Shown one piece after another: positions 52,716 through 63,459 of a stretch of 64,000 nucleotides of DNA. How positions within the stretch are numbered: the first letter of the stretch is position 1; each line of letters opens with the position of its first letter. Below the pieces are notes generated by a model, which worked only from the letters and a program-made list of their open reading frames with translations, searched no databases and was not told the DNA's origin. The position numbers were made by a program, and so were the translations under genes. Source of the DNA: Salinicola halimionae (lineage in GTDB: Bacteria > Pseudomonadota > Gammaproteobacteria > Pseudomonadales > Halomonadaceae); assembly GCF_003206065.1 (NCBI RefSeq), contig NZ_PZJQ01000004.1:1337965-1401964 (forward strand), read 5' to 3'.

Positions 52716-53968
52716 TCACGGAATCGCGCCATCGAGGCGTAAAGCGGCCATCGCTTCGGCGTCAAGCGCCAGCCACTCCTGCAGCACGCGCTGCGTGTGT
52801 TCGCCCAGGCGGGGTGGCGGCTTTCGAGAGGTCATCCGCTGGCCGTCCAGCGTGATCGGGTTCCCCACCAGCGTGGCGCTGCGACCATCGCCAGTGATGC
52901 GCTCCACGGCCATCTCGCGATGACGCACCTGCGGGTCGTCGAAAACCTGATCAAGCGTATTGATGGGGCCGCAAGGCACGCCGTAGGCTTCCAGCAACAA
53001 AAGCCATTCGTCGCGTGACCGTAGGATCAGCCGTTCGCTCAATAGCGCAATCAGACATTCACGATGGGCAACCCGCTGCGCGTTGGTGGCGAAACGCGGA
53101 TCGACTCCCCATTCGGCCTCGCCGAGCGCTTCGCATAGACGTCGAAACTGGCTGTCGTTGCCCACCGTGACGATGAGATGTCCGTCCGATGCGGCAAAAG
53201 CCTGGTATGGCACGATGTTGGGATGGGCGTTGCCCATGCGCTGTGGCGTTTGTCCGCTGGTCAGATAATTGAGCGCCTGGTTGGCGAGCACGCCGACCTG
53301 AACATCCAGCAGCGCCATATCGATGTAGCCGCCCTCGCCGGTCGCGTCCCGACGGCGCAGTGCGGCGAGAATCGCGTTGGCCGCGTAGAGCCCGGTAAAA
53401 ATGTCGGTAATCGCCACGCCTGTCTTCATCGGCTCACCACCGCGGTCATCGGGTTCGCCGGTCAGGCTCATGAGCCCACCCATCCCCTGAATCAGGAAAT
53501 CGTAACCCGCTCGGCCAGCATAAGGACCATCCTGGCCGAAGCCGGTGATCGAGCAGTAGATCAGATCCGGTTTGAGCGGTTTGAGGCTGGCGCAATCGAG
53601 CCCGTAGGCGGCCAGTCCGCCGACCTTGAAATTCTCGATCACGACATCGGCCTTCAGCACCAGCTGTCGAACCAGGTGTTGCCCTGCCTCGGTGGAGAGA
53701 TCGATGGCGACCGAACGCTTGCCGCGATTGGCGCTGAGGAAATAGGCGGACTCTTTCGTTTCGTGACCCGAACCCGCACCGATGCCGGCGCCCTCGAGCC
53801 ACGGCGGGCCCCAGGCACGAGTATCGTCGCCGCGTCCCGGCCTTTCGATCTTGATTACCTCGGCGCCAAGATCCGCCAACTGCTGCGTGCACCAGGGGCC
53901 GGCCAGTACCCGTGAAAGATCGAGCACCTTGAGCCCCGCCAGTGGCCGAGAGGTCTCACCCGTCGCAC

Positions 53969-53972
<4 letters not shown>
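52716..53972 (-). CDS. CaiB/BaiF CoA-transferase, probably glutarate-specific
   Basis: 418 residues, family III. Marks: [55 protein letters not shown] and [20 protein letters not shown], where the catalytic Asp (in YDF) lies. Its start overlaps the gcdH stop (ATGA), so both are translated together. CoA-transferases paired with glutaryl-CoA dehydrogenase activate glutarate with succinyl-CoA, as in Pseudomonas gcdHG and human SUGCT. Specificity is inferred from that pairing. Confidence 0.88.
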
Positions 53973-55147
<1,175 letters not shown>

Positions 55148-55210
55148 GGTTTGGGCTCCTGGCATCGTCGATGCGGTTCGTAAGAACGACCAGAGTAACG
55201 CTGTCAATAA

Positions 55211-55238
55211 TGTCGACACTATTGGCAAAATGTCTACA
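55211..55238. promoter_or_regulatory. Twin candidate GntR operators upstream of gcdH
   Basis: TGTCGACA (55211-55218, perfect palindrome) and TGTCTACA (55231-55238), exactly 20 bases apart, on the same face of the helix, 64-91 bases before the gcdH start. Related half-sites recur in front of the gntR gene. Confidence 0.5.
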
Positions 55239-55240
55239 TT

Positions 55241-56917
55241 TTACTCGCGCGACTTTTCGCACAGAGATGATTCCGAAGGTGTTGGTTTTTCCCCGGCCAG
55301 CTTTCGATGCGCGGCGTGCTGAGGATCTTCGTGCAGTAGTTGACGCGTCACGCCATTCGTCCAACCGAAACCATCCTGGAGCGGATATTCCCCACCGCCG
55401 CCGCCGGCCGCACCCGTCTGAGTTGGGGTCAATATATATTTCTCGACCAGTTTGCTTTCGCTCTCATAGAGATTGCCGACAGTCATCAGCCAACGATGGG
55501 CGATATCCCGCGCCAGGGTCATTTCGCCATTACGGGCGAGCCCACGCATCGCCAACCATTGCAGCGGTGCCCAGCCGTTGGGACGGTCCCATTGTTGACC
55601 GCTGTGAACCTCAGTCGTGGCGATCCCTCCAGCGTCAAGCAGCCGTGCCCGGATCACATCGGCGATGCGGTGCGCCTGCTCGTGACTGGCAAGGCCGACA
55701 TACAGCGGAGCCACTGTCGCTGCGCTCAATGCCGTGCGGAGCTCATCACGCTGCCAATCGAAATCGAAAAAAGCGCCAACGCGCTCGTTCCACATCAGCC
55801 GGTTGATTGCGTCCCGGCGGGCGTCCATCTTCTGCTGGAAACGCTCGGCGGTCTCGGTATCTCCGCTCGCCACGCTCAATCGCGCAATCTGCGCTTCGAG
55901 CTTGAACATGAAACTGTTGAGATCGATAGGCAATAACGCGGTGGTGCGGATGCTCGACAGCTGCTGAACATCGTCGAGCCAACGCGAGCTGAAATCCCAT
56001 CCCGAGGCGGCACCGGCGCGCAGGTCGCGATACACCTCTTGTGCCGGCCGTGTCGTCTGTTGCGCCGTTTGTACATCCTCGAGATAGGCTTCCTCCCGCG
56101 GCGTGTCGCGATCGTCCCAATAGCGATTGAGCAATGTGCCGTCGCTCAGGCGGACACAGTGACGGTGCGCTTCACCGCAACTCAGCGTCTCGGCACCCGC
56201 CATCCAATAGGCATATTCCTTCCGTAACTGCGGCAAGTAATCACGCGCATTCCTGACCCCGTGATGCTCGAATAGATCGATCATCAGCGCGAATACCGGC
56301 GGCTGTGAACGACTGAGGTAGTAGGTGCGGTTGCCATTGGGCACATGCCCGTAGGTGTCGATCAGATAGGCGAAATTGTCGCCCATGGCTCGCAGCAGAT
56401 GTGGGCGGCCGCTCTCGGCAAGGCCGAGCATGGTGAAATACGAATCCCAGTAATATAGCTCGCCGAAGCGCCCACCCGGCACCACGTAGGCATAGGGCAG
56501 CGGCAGCAGCGAGGAGTATTGGGGATGCTGATGTGGATGTCGCGTGAGCACGTCCCACAGGCCATCGATATGGACCACCAACGACTGATCTGGCGGCGAA
56601 ACGTAATCGTTGGTCGGCACGTCCTCGTGAATGAAATGGTCGTGCACGAACGCGGCGAGGTCGAATCCCGATGTATCCTTACACGCGCGGTAGGCAGCAA
56701 GAATTGTCTCGGGTGACTGGCGCGGCACGCAGTCGACAAAGGTCTTGCTGTCAGCGAAAACTCGGCAACATTGCACGTCGACAAAAAGCTCTGCATAGCG
56801 CTCAGCGGGCGTCAGCGTATCGGCGGGTGCGACATGGGTAACCTGAGCCTGAGTATCGGCAGTGAAAGTAGCAAGATCATCCCTCACCTGATCGCATGGC
56901 TGAGCGTTCGGCTTCAT
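55241..56917 (-). CDS. treF: Cytoplasmic alpha,alpha-trehalase
   Basis: GH37 enzyme that splits trehalose to glucose. 558 residues. Both trehalase signatures are present: PGGRFGELYYWDSYF near 155 and QWDRPNGWAPLQW near 452, followed by the Gly-rich GAAGGGGGEYPLQDGFGWTNG stretch near the C-terminus. No signal peptide, so a TreF-type cytoplasmic form suited to turning over the osmolyte trehalose. The start at 56917 is set by GAGGAGC upstream; the open frame runs another 76 codons toward cydC without a site. It follows cydC by 112 bases on the same strand; co-transcription is possible but not required. Confidence 0.92.
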   Translation of the reverse strand: MKPNAQPCDQVRDDLATFTADTQAQVTHVAPADTLTPAERYAELFVDVQCCRVFADSKTFVDCVPRQSPETILAAYRACKDTSGFDLAAFVHDHFIHEDVPTNDYVSPPDQSLVVHIDGLWDVLTRHPHQHPQYSSLLPLPYAYVVPGGRFGELYYWDSYFTMLGLAESGRPHLLRAMGDNFAYLIDTYGHVPNGNRTYYLSRSQPPVFALMIDLFEHHGVRNARDYLPQLRKEYAYWMAGAETLSCGEAHRHCVRLSDGTLLNRYWDDRDTPREEAYLEDVQTAQQTTRPAQEVYRDLRAGAASGWDFSSRWLDDVQQLSSIRTTALLPIDLNSFMFKLEAQIARLSVASGDTETAERFQQKMDARRDAINRLMWNERVGAFFDFDWQRDELRTALSAATVAPLYVGLASHEQAHRIADVIRARLLDAGGIATTEVHSGQQWDRPNGWAPLQWLAMRGLARNGEMTLARDIAHRWLMTVGNLYESESKLVEKYILTPTQTGAAGGGGGEYPLQDGFGWTNGVTRQLLHEDPQHAAHRKLAGEKPTPSESSLCEKSRE

Positions 56918-57029
56918 TCGATAGCTCCTCTGGATGACTCTCTCTGGACGGTTTTCTCTGGAGAGTTCAGCAGGCTCGATCGCCTGGTTGATGCACTGAA
57001 CGAGTCCATCTTGACGCCAGGCGACAGCA

Positions 57030-58718
57030 TCACACCAACTTACCACCGGAAACCCCAGGCACCAGCCGCCAGCAGTGATCGCAGACCGGCAGCGCTTGAC
57101 GGTCATGCCCCAGCAGCAGCGCGGTACGGCCAGCCAGCCAGGCATCCAACGTTACCTTGAGCGCCGTTGCGGTGTCTGCGTCGAGACCGCTCAGTGGTTC
57201 ATCGAGAATCACCAGCGGCGAGTTGCGCAGCATCACTCTTGCCAGGGCAACGCGCCTGGCCTGTCCGCCGGAGAGCTGGCGCCCCTGCTCGCCGACCCAG
57301 GTCGCCAATCCTTCCGGCAGCGTCTCCGCCCAGCTTTTGAGTTCGACCTGCGCAAGCACCTTCCATAGCTCGGCGTCACTCGCATCCGGATCGCCCATGC
57401 GCAGGTTGGCAGCCAGCGTGTCATGAAACAGTTCGCTGCGCTGAGTGAGATAGCCAATTCTCGCTCTCAGTGAGTCAGGAGCAAGCCCGGCAAGATCCTG
57501 GTGATTGAATTCGACATGCCCGCCCTCGGGATCGAAGGCTCTGACCGCCAGTTGGGCCAGCGTCGACTTGCCGATGCCCGAGGCGCCGATGATGCCGATG
57601 CGCTGGCCAGGATCGATGGAGAGATTGAGACCACTGAACACGACTTGTTCACCGTGGGCAACATCGACGTCCTGGTAGACCAGCGACGGCGCGGCCCCGC
57701 TCGAAATCAGTGGCTCGTCTTTCACGGACGTGCCGGTCATCGGTGTCTTCAATTCGGCCTGCGCGTTGAGCCGCTCGGCCGTTCTCACCGTCGCGCCCAG
57801 CTGCGTGAACGCCATCGGCAGATTGCCCAATCCTTCGCTCACCGCCAGGGTTCCCAGCGCCAGCATCACCATCACCGGGCCACTCACGTTCCCCTCGCGC
57901 AATGCCGTCAGCCCCAACAACAGCACCGCCAAGGTCGCCAGTTGAATACCCAGGGTCACAACGAGATTGCCCGTCGCGGTACGCCGGCCAAGTTGGCGCT
58001 GGTCCCCGAGTAGCGACTGTTCTTCCCGACGCCAGAGCTCGCGATGAGCCTCCAGTGCCTGATACGCGCTCAGCTCGGCAAGACCCTCGACCTGCTCGAT
58101 CGCCCGCACGCGTAGCCGTTCCTGGCGATCGACCCGACGATGGCTGGCTCGCCACCCCCACCAGGCACAGCCGGCCGTGGCGATCAGTCCCAGCGGCAGC
58201 AGGATGGCAAACAACATGAGCCCGGCGATAGGCAAAAAGACAGCAGCGAAGGCGGCAAAGGCCACGACACTGATCAGCGCTACCAGTGGTGGCGCCATCA
58301 GCCGTAGATAGAGGTTATCGAGGGTATCGATGTCCGCCGTCAGTCGGTTGAGCCACTGCGAGGCTCGAGCCCGCGACAACGTTCGCGCATCCAGGGAGAC
58401 CAACCCCGCGAACACGCGGCCGCGAAGATCAGCCAACAGCCGTAATATCGTGTCGTGATTGTAGAGCCGCTCCAGATAGCGGCTGGCGGTCCGCGAGACC
58501 GCGAAGAAGCGAATGCCGCTTCCCGGCGTGAACACATCCAGATAACCGGAGGCGCTGAGGGCGGCGACCGCGGTCGCGGTAATGAACCAGCCGGAGAGCG
58601 ACAGCAACCCCAACGCGCTGAGCAGCGTGGCCAGCATCAGCATTGCACCGAGCAATAGGCGCCCTCGACGCTCGGCCAGCACGCCAAGCCAGGGTCGCAG
58701 AGCCATCAGCGCCTTCAT
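57030..58718 (-). CDS. cydC: Cytochrome bd assembly ABC exporter, subunit CydC
   Basis: Half of the CydDC exporter of glutathione/cysteine needed for bd oxidase maturation. 562 residues: six-TM domain 1-310 (RPWLGVLAERRGRLLLGAMLM and SLSGWFITATAVAAL are CydC-like), ATPase domain about 335-560 with Walker A GASGIGKST, signature LSGGQARRVALARV and Walker B LVILDEPLSGLDADT. Its ATG overlaps the cydD stop (ATGA). Last gene of cydABDC. Confidence 0.93.
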   Translation of the reverse strand: MKALMALRPWLGVLAERRGRLLLGAMLMLATLLSALGLLSLSGWFITATAVAALSASGYLDVFTPGSGIRFFAVSRTASRYLERLYNHDTILRLLADLRGRVFAGLVSLDARTLSRARASQWLNRLTADIDTLDNLYLRLMAPPLVALISVVAFAAFAAVFLPIAGLMLFAILLPLGLIATAGCAWWGWRASHRRVDRQERLRVRAIEQVEGLAELSAYQALEAHRELWRREEQSLLGDQRQLGRRTATGNLVVTLGIQLATLAVLLLGLTALREGNVSGPVMVMLALGTLAVSEGLGNLPMAFTQLGATVRTAERLNAQAELKTPMTGTSVKDEPLISSGAAPSLVYQDVDVAHGEQVVFSGLNLSIDPGQRIGIIGASGIGKSTLAQLAVRAFDPEGGHVEFNHQDLAGLAPDSLRARIGYLTQRSELFHDTLAANLRMGDPDASDAELWKVLAQVELKSWAETLPEGLATWVGEQGRQLSGGQARRVALARVMLRNSPLVILDEPLSGLDADTATALKVTLDAWLAGRTALLLGHDRQALPVCDHCWRLVPGVSGGKLV

Positions 58719-60580
58719 GAGTGCACCTCCCGGGACGAAATCGGACGTTCGACCCGCGACAGTCGCCCTGCTTCGATCGCGTAAACGCGGTCGGCCATCG
58801 CCATGATGGCCGGATGATGCGTGGCGATGATCAAGGTGCGTCCACTCGCCGCCAAACGCGTTAGCCCGGCAATCACGTCGCGTTCGGTCTCAGGGTCCAG
58901 CGCTGCCGTGGGCTCGTCCAGCAACACCAGCTTGGCCGGTGAGAGAAACACCCGCGCCAGCGCCAGACGCTGCCCTTCACCACCGGAAAGGCCGACGCCG
59001 CGCTCACCCAGCGGTGTATCGAGGCCCGCCGGTGCCGAAGCCAACCATTGGCCAAGCCCCGCCTGTCTCAATGCGCTTCGCAATTGTTCGTCGCTTGCGC
59101 ACGGCGCGACCACCCGCAGGTTTTCGGCCAGCGTGCCCTGAATGATCAGCGGCCTCTGGTCGAGCCAGGCAATGGCGGGATATCGCTGTACCTGCACCGC
59201 CCCCGCACTCGGCGCGATGAATCCGGCGATCATCTGCAACAGGCTGGATTTACCACTGCCGGAGGGGCCGATAAACGCGAGCACCTCACCTGCATCGACA
59301 CGGATCGAGAGAGGCCCGAGGATTCGCTCGCGTCCGGCGTGACGAAGCTCGACGGTTACCAGGCGTACAGCCCCCGGGACAAGCTCGGCCACATCGCTCT
59401 CCGCCTTATCGGGACGCTCGTCGTCGGCCACGACATTCGCCTCATCCGCGCCTGGATCGTCCACGTCTGGGTCGTCCACGTCCGGTTCGAGCAATGTGAC
59501 CAGACCCTCGGCGGCGCCCAAGGCCGAGGCGCGATCGTGATAATGCTGCGACAGCGTACGTAGCGGCTGGAAGAACTCCGGCGCCAGCAACAGAATGAAC
59601 AGCCCGCTGAACAGATCGAGCTGCTCGGCCGGCCCGTATTGGATGTAGCCCAGTAGACCCAAACCGATGTAGATAGCAACGACGGCCACCGATACCGCAG
59701 CGAAGAACTCGAGCACCGCCGATGACAGAAAAGCCACCCGCAGTGTCTTGAGGCTACGCCGACGATAGTCATGGGCGACCTCGCTGACTTCTTCGACGCT
59801 GCGCTCGGCCAGCCCGAAGAGCTGAAGTGTCGTGATGCCGCGCACACGATCGAGGAAATGCCCGGAGAGCCGAGTGACGGCCTGAAACTGTGCCTCGTTG
59901 AGGCGCTGGGCGCCCATCCCGATCAACGCCATGAACAGCGGAATCAACGGGGCCGCGATCAGCAGCCAGATCGCTGCCAGCCAGTTTAACCAGAACACAA
60001 CGATGAGATAGATCAGAGGAATCAGCGCTGCCAGCACCATCTGGGGAAGAAAGCGCGAATAGTAGCCTTCAAGCGACTCGACCTGATCCACCAACTGGCT
60101 GGCGAGACCCGCGCTATGACGCGAAGCCAGGCGTACCGGCCCCAACTGCTGCAAGCGTGCCAGCAACCGTGCCCGCACCTGCTGCTTGACCCGCAGGCCG
60201 CACTCTTGACCGCAAACTTCCTGCCCCCACTGCGCCAGAGAACGAACGACAATGGCGACCACGATCGTCACGATGCCGACACTCACCTCGCCGAGTGCCG
60301 CCTGGCTCGACACCGCTTGGTCGACGAGCCAGGCCAATGCGCCCATTTGGATCAACGTGGCAATACCCGCCAGCAAGCCGCAGCCGACGGCTCCGCGATA
60401 CCAGGGCCGAATATCGCCCGCCTGCCGTTTCAACCACGTTCGAGAAGCACTCGAACGTGGCGAGCTCTGGCTTGAAGAGCTCTGGCTTGAAGAGCTCTGG
60501 CTTGAAGAGCTCTGGCTTGAAGAGCTCTGGCGTGAAGCACTCGTGCGTGATGCCTTCGGGAATCGCCTTGCGGCGCTCAA
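58715..60580 (-). CDS. cydD: Cytochrome bd assembly ABC exporter, subunit CydD
   Basis: Partner of CydC. 621 residues: TM domain about 55-370, ATPase domain about 405-610 with Walker A GPSGSGKSS, signature LSGGEGQRLALAR, Walker B KLVLLDEPTAALDPET. The start is a TTG whose last bases overlap the cydB stop (TTGA), with a good GGTGAGGG site; no ATG occurs before the first TM segment. This gives about 45 extra N-terminal residues, mostly (QSSSS)n encoded by five 15-bp repeats, absent from normal CydD. The cysteine/glutathione exporter core begins at TWLKRQAGDIRPW. Confidence 0.9.
   Translation of the reverse strand: MSAARRFPKASRTSASRQSSSSQSSSSQSSSSQSSSSQSSPRSSASRTWLKRQAGDIRPWYRGAVGCGLLAGIATLIQMGALAWLVDQAVSSQAALGEVSVGIVTIVVAIVVRSLAQWGQEVCGQECGLRVKQQVRARLLARLQQLGPVRLASRHSAGLASQLVDQVESLEGYYSRFLPQMVLAALIPLIYLIVVFWLNWLAAIWLLIAAPLIPLFMALIGMGAQRLNEAQFQAVTRLSGHFLDRVRGITTLQLFGLAERSVEEVSEVAHDYRRRSLKTLRVAFLSSAVLEFFAAVSVAVVAIYIGLGLLGYIQYGPAEQLDLFSGLFILLLAPEFFQPLRTLSQHYHDRASALGAAEGLVTLLEPDVDDPDVDDPGADEANVVADDERPDKAESDVAELVPGAVRLVTVELRHAGRERILGPLSIRVDAGEVLAFIGPSGSGKSSLLQMIAGFIAPSAGAVQVQRYPAIAWLDQRPLIIQGTLAENLRVVAPCASDEQLRSALRQAGLGQWLASAPAGLDTPLGERGVGLSGGEGQRLALARVFLSPAKLVLLDEPTAALDPETERDVIAGLTRLAASGRTLIIATHHPAIMAMADRVYAIEAGRLSRVERPISSREVHS
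60462..60536 (+). repeat. Minisatellite: five 15-bp units at the 5' end of cydD
   Basis: Unit GAGCTCTGGCTTGAA (plus strand) at 60462, 60477, 60492, 60507 and 60522; the last has one T-to-G change. Read on the minus strand in the cydD frame it encodes QSSSS-type pentapeptides. Near-identity shows recent expansion. Fifteen bases keep the frame, so length may vary without loss of CydD. Confidence 0.95.
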
Positions 60581-61578
60581 TGGTAGCCCTCACCCACGCG
60601 AACCTTGCCGCGGAAGACCCAATAGGACCAGGCGGTATAGGTCAGTATGATCGGCACCACGAACAGCACCCCGATCAGGATGAAGAACTGGGATTCCGGC
60701 GCGGACGCGGCATCCCAGAGCGTGTAATCCGGCGGAATGACGTATGGCCAGCGGCTGACCAGCAGTCCCAGATAGGTAAAAATGAACAGGCCCAGCGTGA
60801 GCAGGAACGCCAGCCCTTCACGCCGGCGTCGGGTCGCCGCGTAAATCCCCACGGCACACAGCAGCGCGGCGAAAGGGAGCAGCCAGATCACTTGCAGGTG
60901 ATCGAACCAGCGCTCGAACACGCCCGGATCGATCCACGGCGTCCATAAACTGACGACGACGAATACCGCCAACACGGCGACCAGTAGCTTAGGAATCAAG
61001 CCCCGCGCCCATTCGCGCACATGACCTTCCGATTTCAGTACCAGCCAAGTGGCGCCCAGCAAGGAATAACCCACGACCAACCCGATGCCGGTGAGGACAG
61101 AAAACGGGGTCAGCCAGTCGAATGCGCCGCCGGTATAGACGCGATCAGCGGTCTCGAAACCCTGGATATAGGCACCCACCACGCAGCCCTGCGCAAATGC
61201 CGCGACGAACGAGCCACCAGCGAAGGCGGCATTCCACCAGCCGCGCGTTCGCTTGGACTTGAAGCGAAACTCGAACGCCACCCCGCGGAAGATCAATCCT
61301 GCCAGCATCAGAAATACCCCCAGATAGAGCGCCGGCAGCAGGATGGTATAGACCAACGGGAAAGCCGCGATGAGTCCGGCACCGCCCAGCACCAGCCACG
61401 TTTCGTTGCCGTCCCACACCGGTGCGACGGAGTTCATCATTACGTCGCGGGCGTCCTCGTCCGGGGCGAACGGAAACAGAATCCCCAACCCCAGGTCGAA
61501 TCCGTCCATCAGTACATACATGATCACGCCGAAGGCGATGATGACGGCCCAGATCAGCGACAGATCGTACATTTCCAT
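60577..61578 (-). CDS. cydB: bd-type ubiquinol oxidase subunit II
   Basis: 333 residues, shorter than E. coli CydB (379) and in the range of CioB. Eight or nine TM helices; N-terminal LIWAVIIAFGVIMYVLMDGFDLGLGIL is the conserved first helix; WDGNETWLVLGGAGLIAAFP and AFEFRFKSKRTRGWW are family motifs. Starts at 61578 after GGAG; an upstream ATG overlapping cydA is not used. Four bases after cydA. Confidence 0.93.
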   Translation of the reverse strand: MEMYDLSLIWAVIIAFGVIMYVLMDGFDLGLGILFPFAPDEDARDVMMNSVAPVWDGNETWLVLGGAGLIAAFPLVYTILLPALYLGVFLMLAGLIFRGVAFEFRFKSKRTRGWWNAAFAGGSFVAAFAQGCVVGAYIQGFETADRVYTGGAFDWLTPFSVLTGIGLVVGYSLLGATWLVLKSEGHVREWARGLIPKLLVAVLAVFVVVSLWTPWIDPGVFERWFDHLQVIWLLPFAALLCAVGIYAATRRRREGLAFLLTLGLFIFTYLGLLVSRWPYVIPPDYTLWDAASAPESQFFILIGVLFVVPIILTYTAWSYWVFRGKVRVGEGYH

Positions 61579-61582
61579 GGGC

Positions 61583-62995
61583 TTAACTCCTGGATGAAGC
61601 GGTGGTGACATCGAACGGCACGTGGGTGGCGGACAGCGGTCGCATGGGGCGATCGGAGTCGTGGACCTCCTCGCCCTCGCCGAGTGCATCCAAACCCTGA
61701 CGCACGACCTTGAACAAGTAGTAGACGCCGGCCCAGAAGATCACCGCGTAAACCGCGACGTAGCCGATGAGGGTCGCCAGCACCATGCCCCCGGTCAGCG
61801 AAGGCGTTACCGCATCGGCGTAGGAGAGCACGCCATAGACCAACCACGGCGAGCGACCGATTTCGGTCACGAACCAGCCCGCAGTGACCGCCAGGAAAGG
61901 CGAGATGCTCATGATCTGCAACACGTGCAGGAACCAACGCCGGGTGTATAGCTTTCCACCGCGACGCAGGACCAGTCCGGTCACGGCGCAAGCAATCATC
62001 AGCAACCCCAGTGCGACCATCACGCGGAAACTGTAGAAAACGATCCACACTGGCTGCTGCTGTTCGACGGGGATCTCCTTGAGTCCCGGCACCACGCCGT
62101 CGACATCGTGACGCAGGATCAGACTCGCGCCGTTGGGGATACCGATCTCGACACGATTGGCCTGAAGATCGCGATCCGGCAGCGCAAACAGCAGCAACGG
62201 TACGTTGGACTGGGTCTCCCAGTTACCTTCCATGGCCGCGATTTTCATCGGCTGGTGTTCCAACGTATTGAGACCGTGCTCGTCGCCCACGAAAGCCTGC
62301 AGCGGCGCCAGAATCAGGAGTAGCCACATGGTCATGGAGAGCGCTCGTTTGTGCGCTTCCACATCACGCCGCCGCAGCAGGAACCAGGCACTGACGCCGC
62401 AAACCACGAAGCCTCCCGTCAGAAACGCCGCCAGCGCCATGTGTGCGAAGCGATACGGGAAGGACGGGTTGAAAATGGCTTCCACCCAGGACGTGACATG
62501 CACCACCCCCTCGCGGATTTCATAGCCCTGTGGCGTCTGCATCCAGCTGTTGGTCGCCAGAATCCAGAATGCCGAGATAAAGGTGCCTATCGCGACCATC
62601 AGCGCAGCGAAAAAATGCACCGATGGCGAAACACGATGGCGCCCGAACAACAGCACGCCGAGGAAGCCCGCCTCGAGGAAGAACGCAGTGATAACCTCGT
62701 AACTCAACATGGGTCCGATGAAGTTCGAGGCGAATTGAGAGAAATTGCTCCAGTTGGTGCCGAACTGGAATGCCATGACGATGCCGGAAACGACGCCCAT
62801 GCCAAATACGACGGCAAAGATCTTGGTCCAGAAAAGCCCCAGACGGTCCCATACCGTATTGCCCGTGGCGACGAATAGCCCCTGTAGCAAGGCTACGTAG
62901 GACGCCAACCCGATCGTGAAAACCGGGAAGATGGCATGGAAGGTGACCACGAAAGCGAACTGCAATCGTGATAGCAGGATCGGATCTAATGCCAT
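61583..62995 (-). CDS. cydA: bd-type ubiquinol oxidase subunit I (short Q-loop, CioA-like)
   Basis: Quinol-oxidising, oxygen-reducing subunit. 470 residues versus about 522 in E. coli, because the C-terminal part of the Q-loop is missing, as in cyanide-insensitive CioA. Heme ligands are visible: His near 19-20 (FVVTFHAIFPVF), His near 185 (AHMALAAF), and a Met in the HVLQIMSISPF helix near 390. Quinol-site Lys and Glu are kept in MKIAAMEGNWET. The usual GRQPW motif reads GRSPW here. The start at 62995 follows GAGGAG. First gene of cydABDC; no FNR-type box is obvious upstream. Confidence 0.92.
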   Translation of the reverse strand: MALDPILLSRLQFAFVVTFHAIFPVFTIGLASYVALLQGLFVATGNTVWDRLGLFWTKIFAVVFGMGVVSGIVMAFQFGTNWSNFSQFASNFIGPMLSYEVITAFFLEAGFLGVLLFGRHRVSPSVHFFAALMVAIGTFISAFWILATNSWMQTPQGYEIREGVVHVTSWVEAIFNPSFPYRFAHMALAAFLTGGFVVCGVSAWFLLRRRDVEAHKRALSMTMWLLLILAPLQAFVGDEHGLNTLEHQPMKIAAMEGNWETQSNVPLLLFALPDRDLQANRVEIGIPNGASLILRHDVDGVVPGLKEIPVEQQQPVWIVFYSFRVMVALGLLMIACAVTGLVLRRGGKLYTRRWFLHVLQIMSISPFLAVTAGWFVTEIGRSPWLVYGVLSYADAVTPSLTGGMVLATLIGYVAVYAVIFWAGVYYLFKVVRQGLDALGEGEEVHDSDRPMRPLSATHVPFDVTTASSRS

Positions 62996-63459
62996 GGCTA
63001 ACTCCTCGCAAGCGTTCAGGGCAGCGGTTCCCTCATGCCCCGACGGCAGATGTTTCCTCGTTATGTGCCCGTCGATGGCCGTTGCAGCCACCGACATCCG
63101 ATATCATAGGGAACGCGCTACTGTCGGCCGCCGTGTCCCAATGTCGCACTCAAAAGTCGAGCGCTATTTTTCTCACCTCTAGACACCCTAGGCAATAGTA
63201 TCGAAAGTCGCCAATGACGCGGGTTTTAGACAGGTTTACAGGCCTTTTAAAAAGCTTCTTCGGCGCACAGGGGCATTCATACCTGCGACAATTTGCCAGC
63301 CTCAGCCAGGCTCCAATCTGTGTATTTCCCTCTTCCTGTTCCAAGATGTCCTCGTCAGCAAGGCTTTGGCCAAATAGTCATACAAAGCCAAATCGCGTAA
63401 GGTCCTAATGGCTACCACGCTATGGGCTTACCCGATAACCCCTTTTCACGAGGCACTAA
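62996..63459. other. Divergent cydA / MFS control region
   Basis: 464 bases without a believable gene; open frames of 64-88 codons lack ribosome sites. It must hold the cyd promoter (minus) and the exporter promoter (plus). I see a TTGCCT at 63191-63196 on the minus strand but no paired -10 of quality, and no TTGAT-N4-ATCAA site. Confidence 0.5.

Noticed and set aside
60114-60593. Frames reading the 15-bp repeat as FKPEL or LEELW repeats
   Set aside because: They run against the CydD frame, which has a conserved ABC-transporter downstream and a good ribosome site at the TTG.
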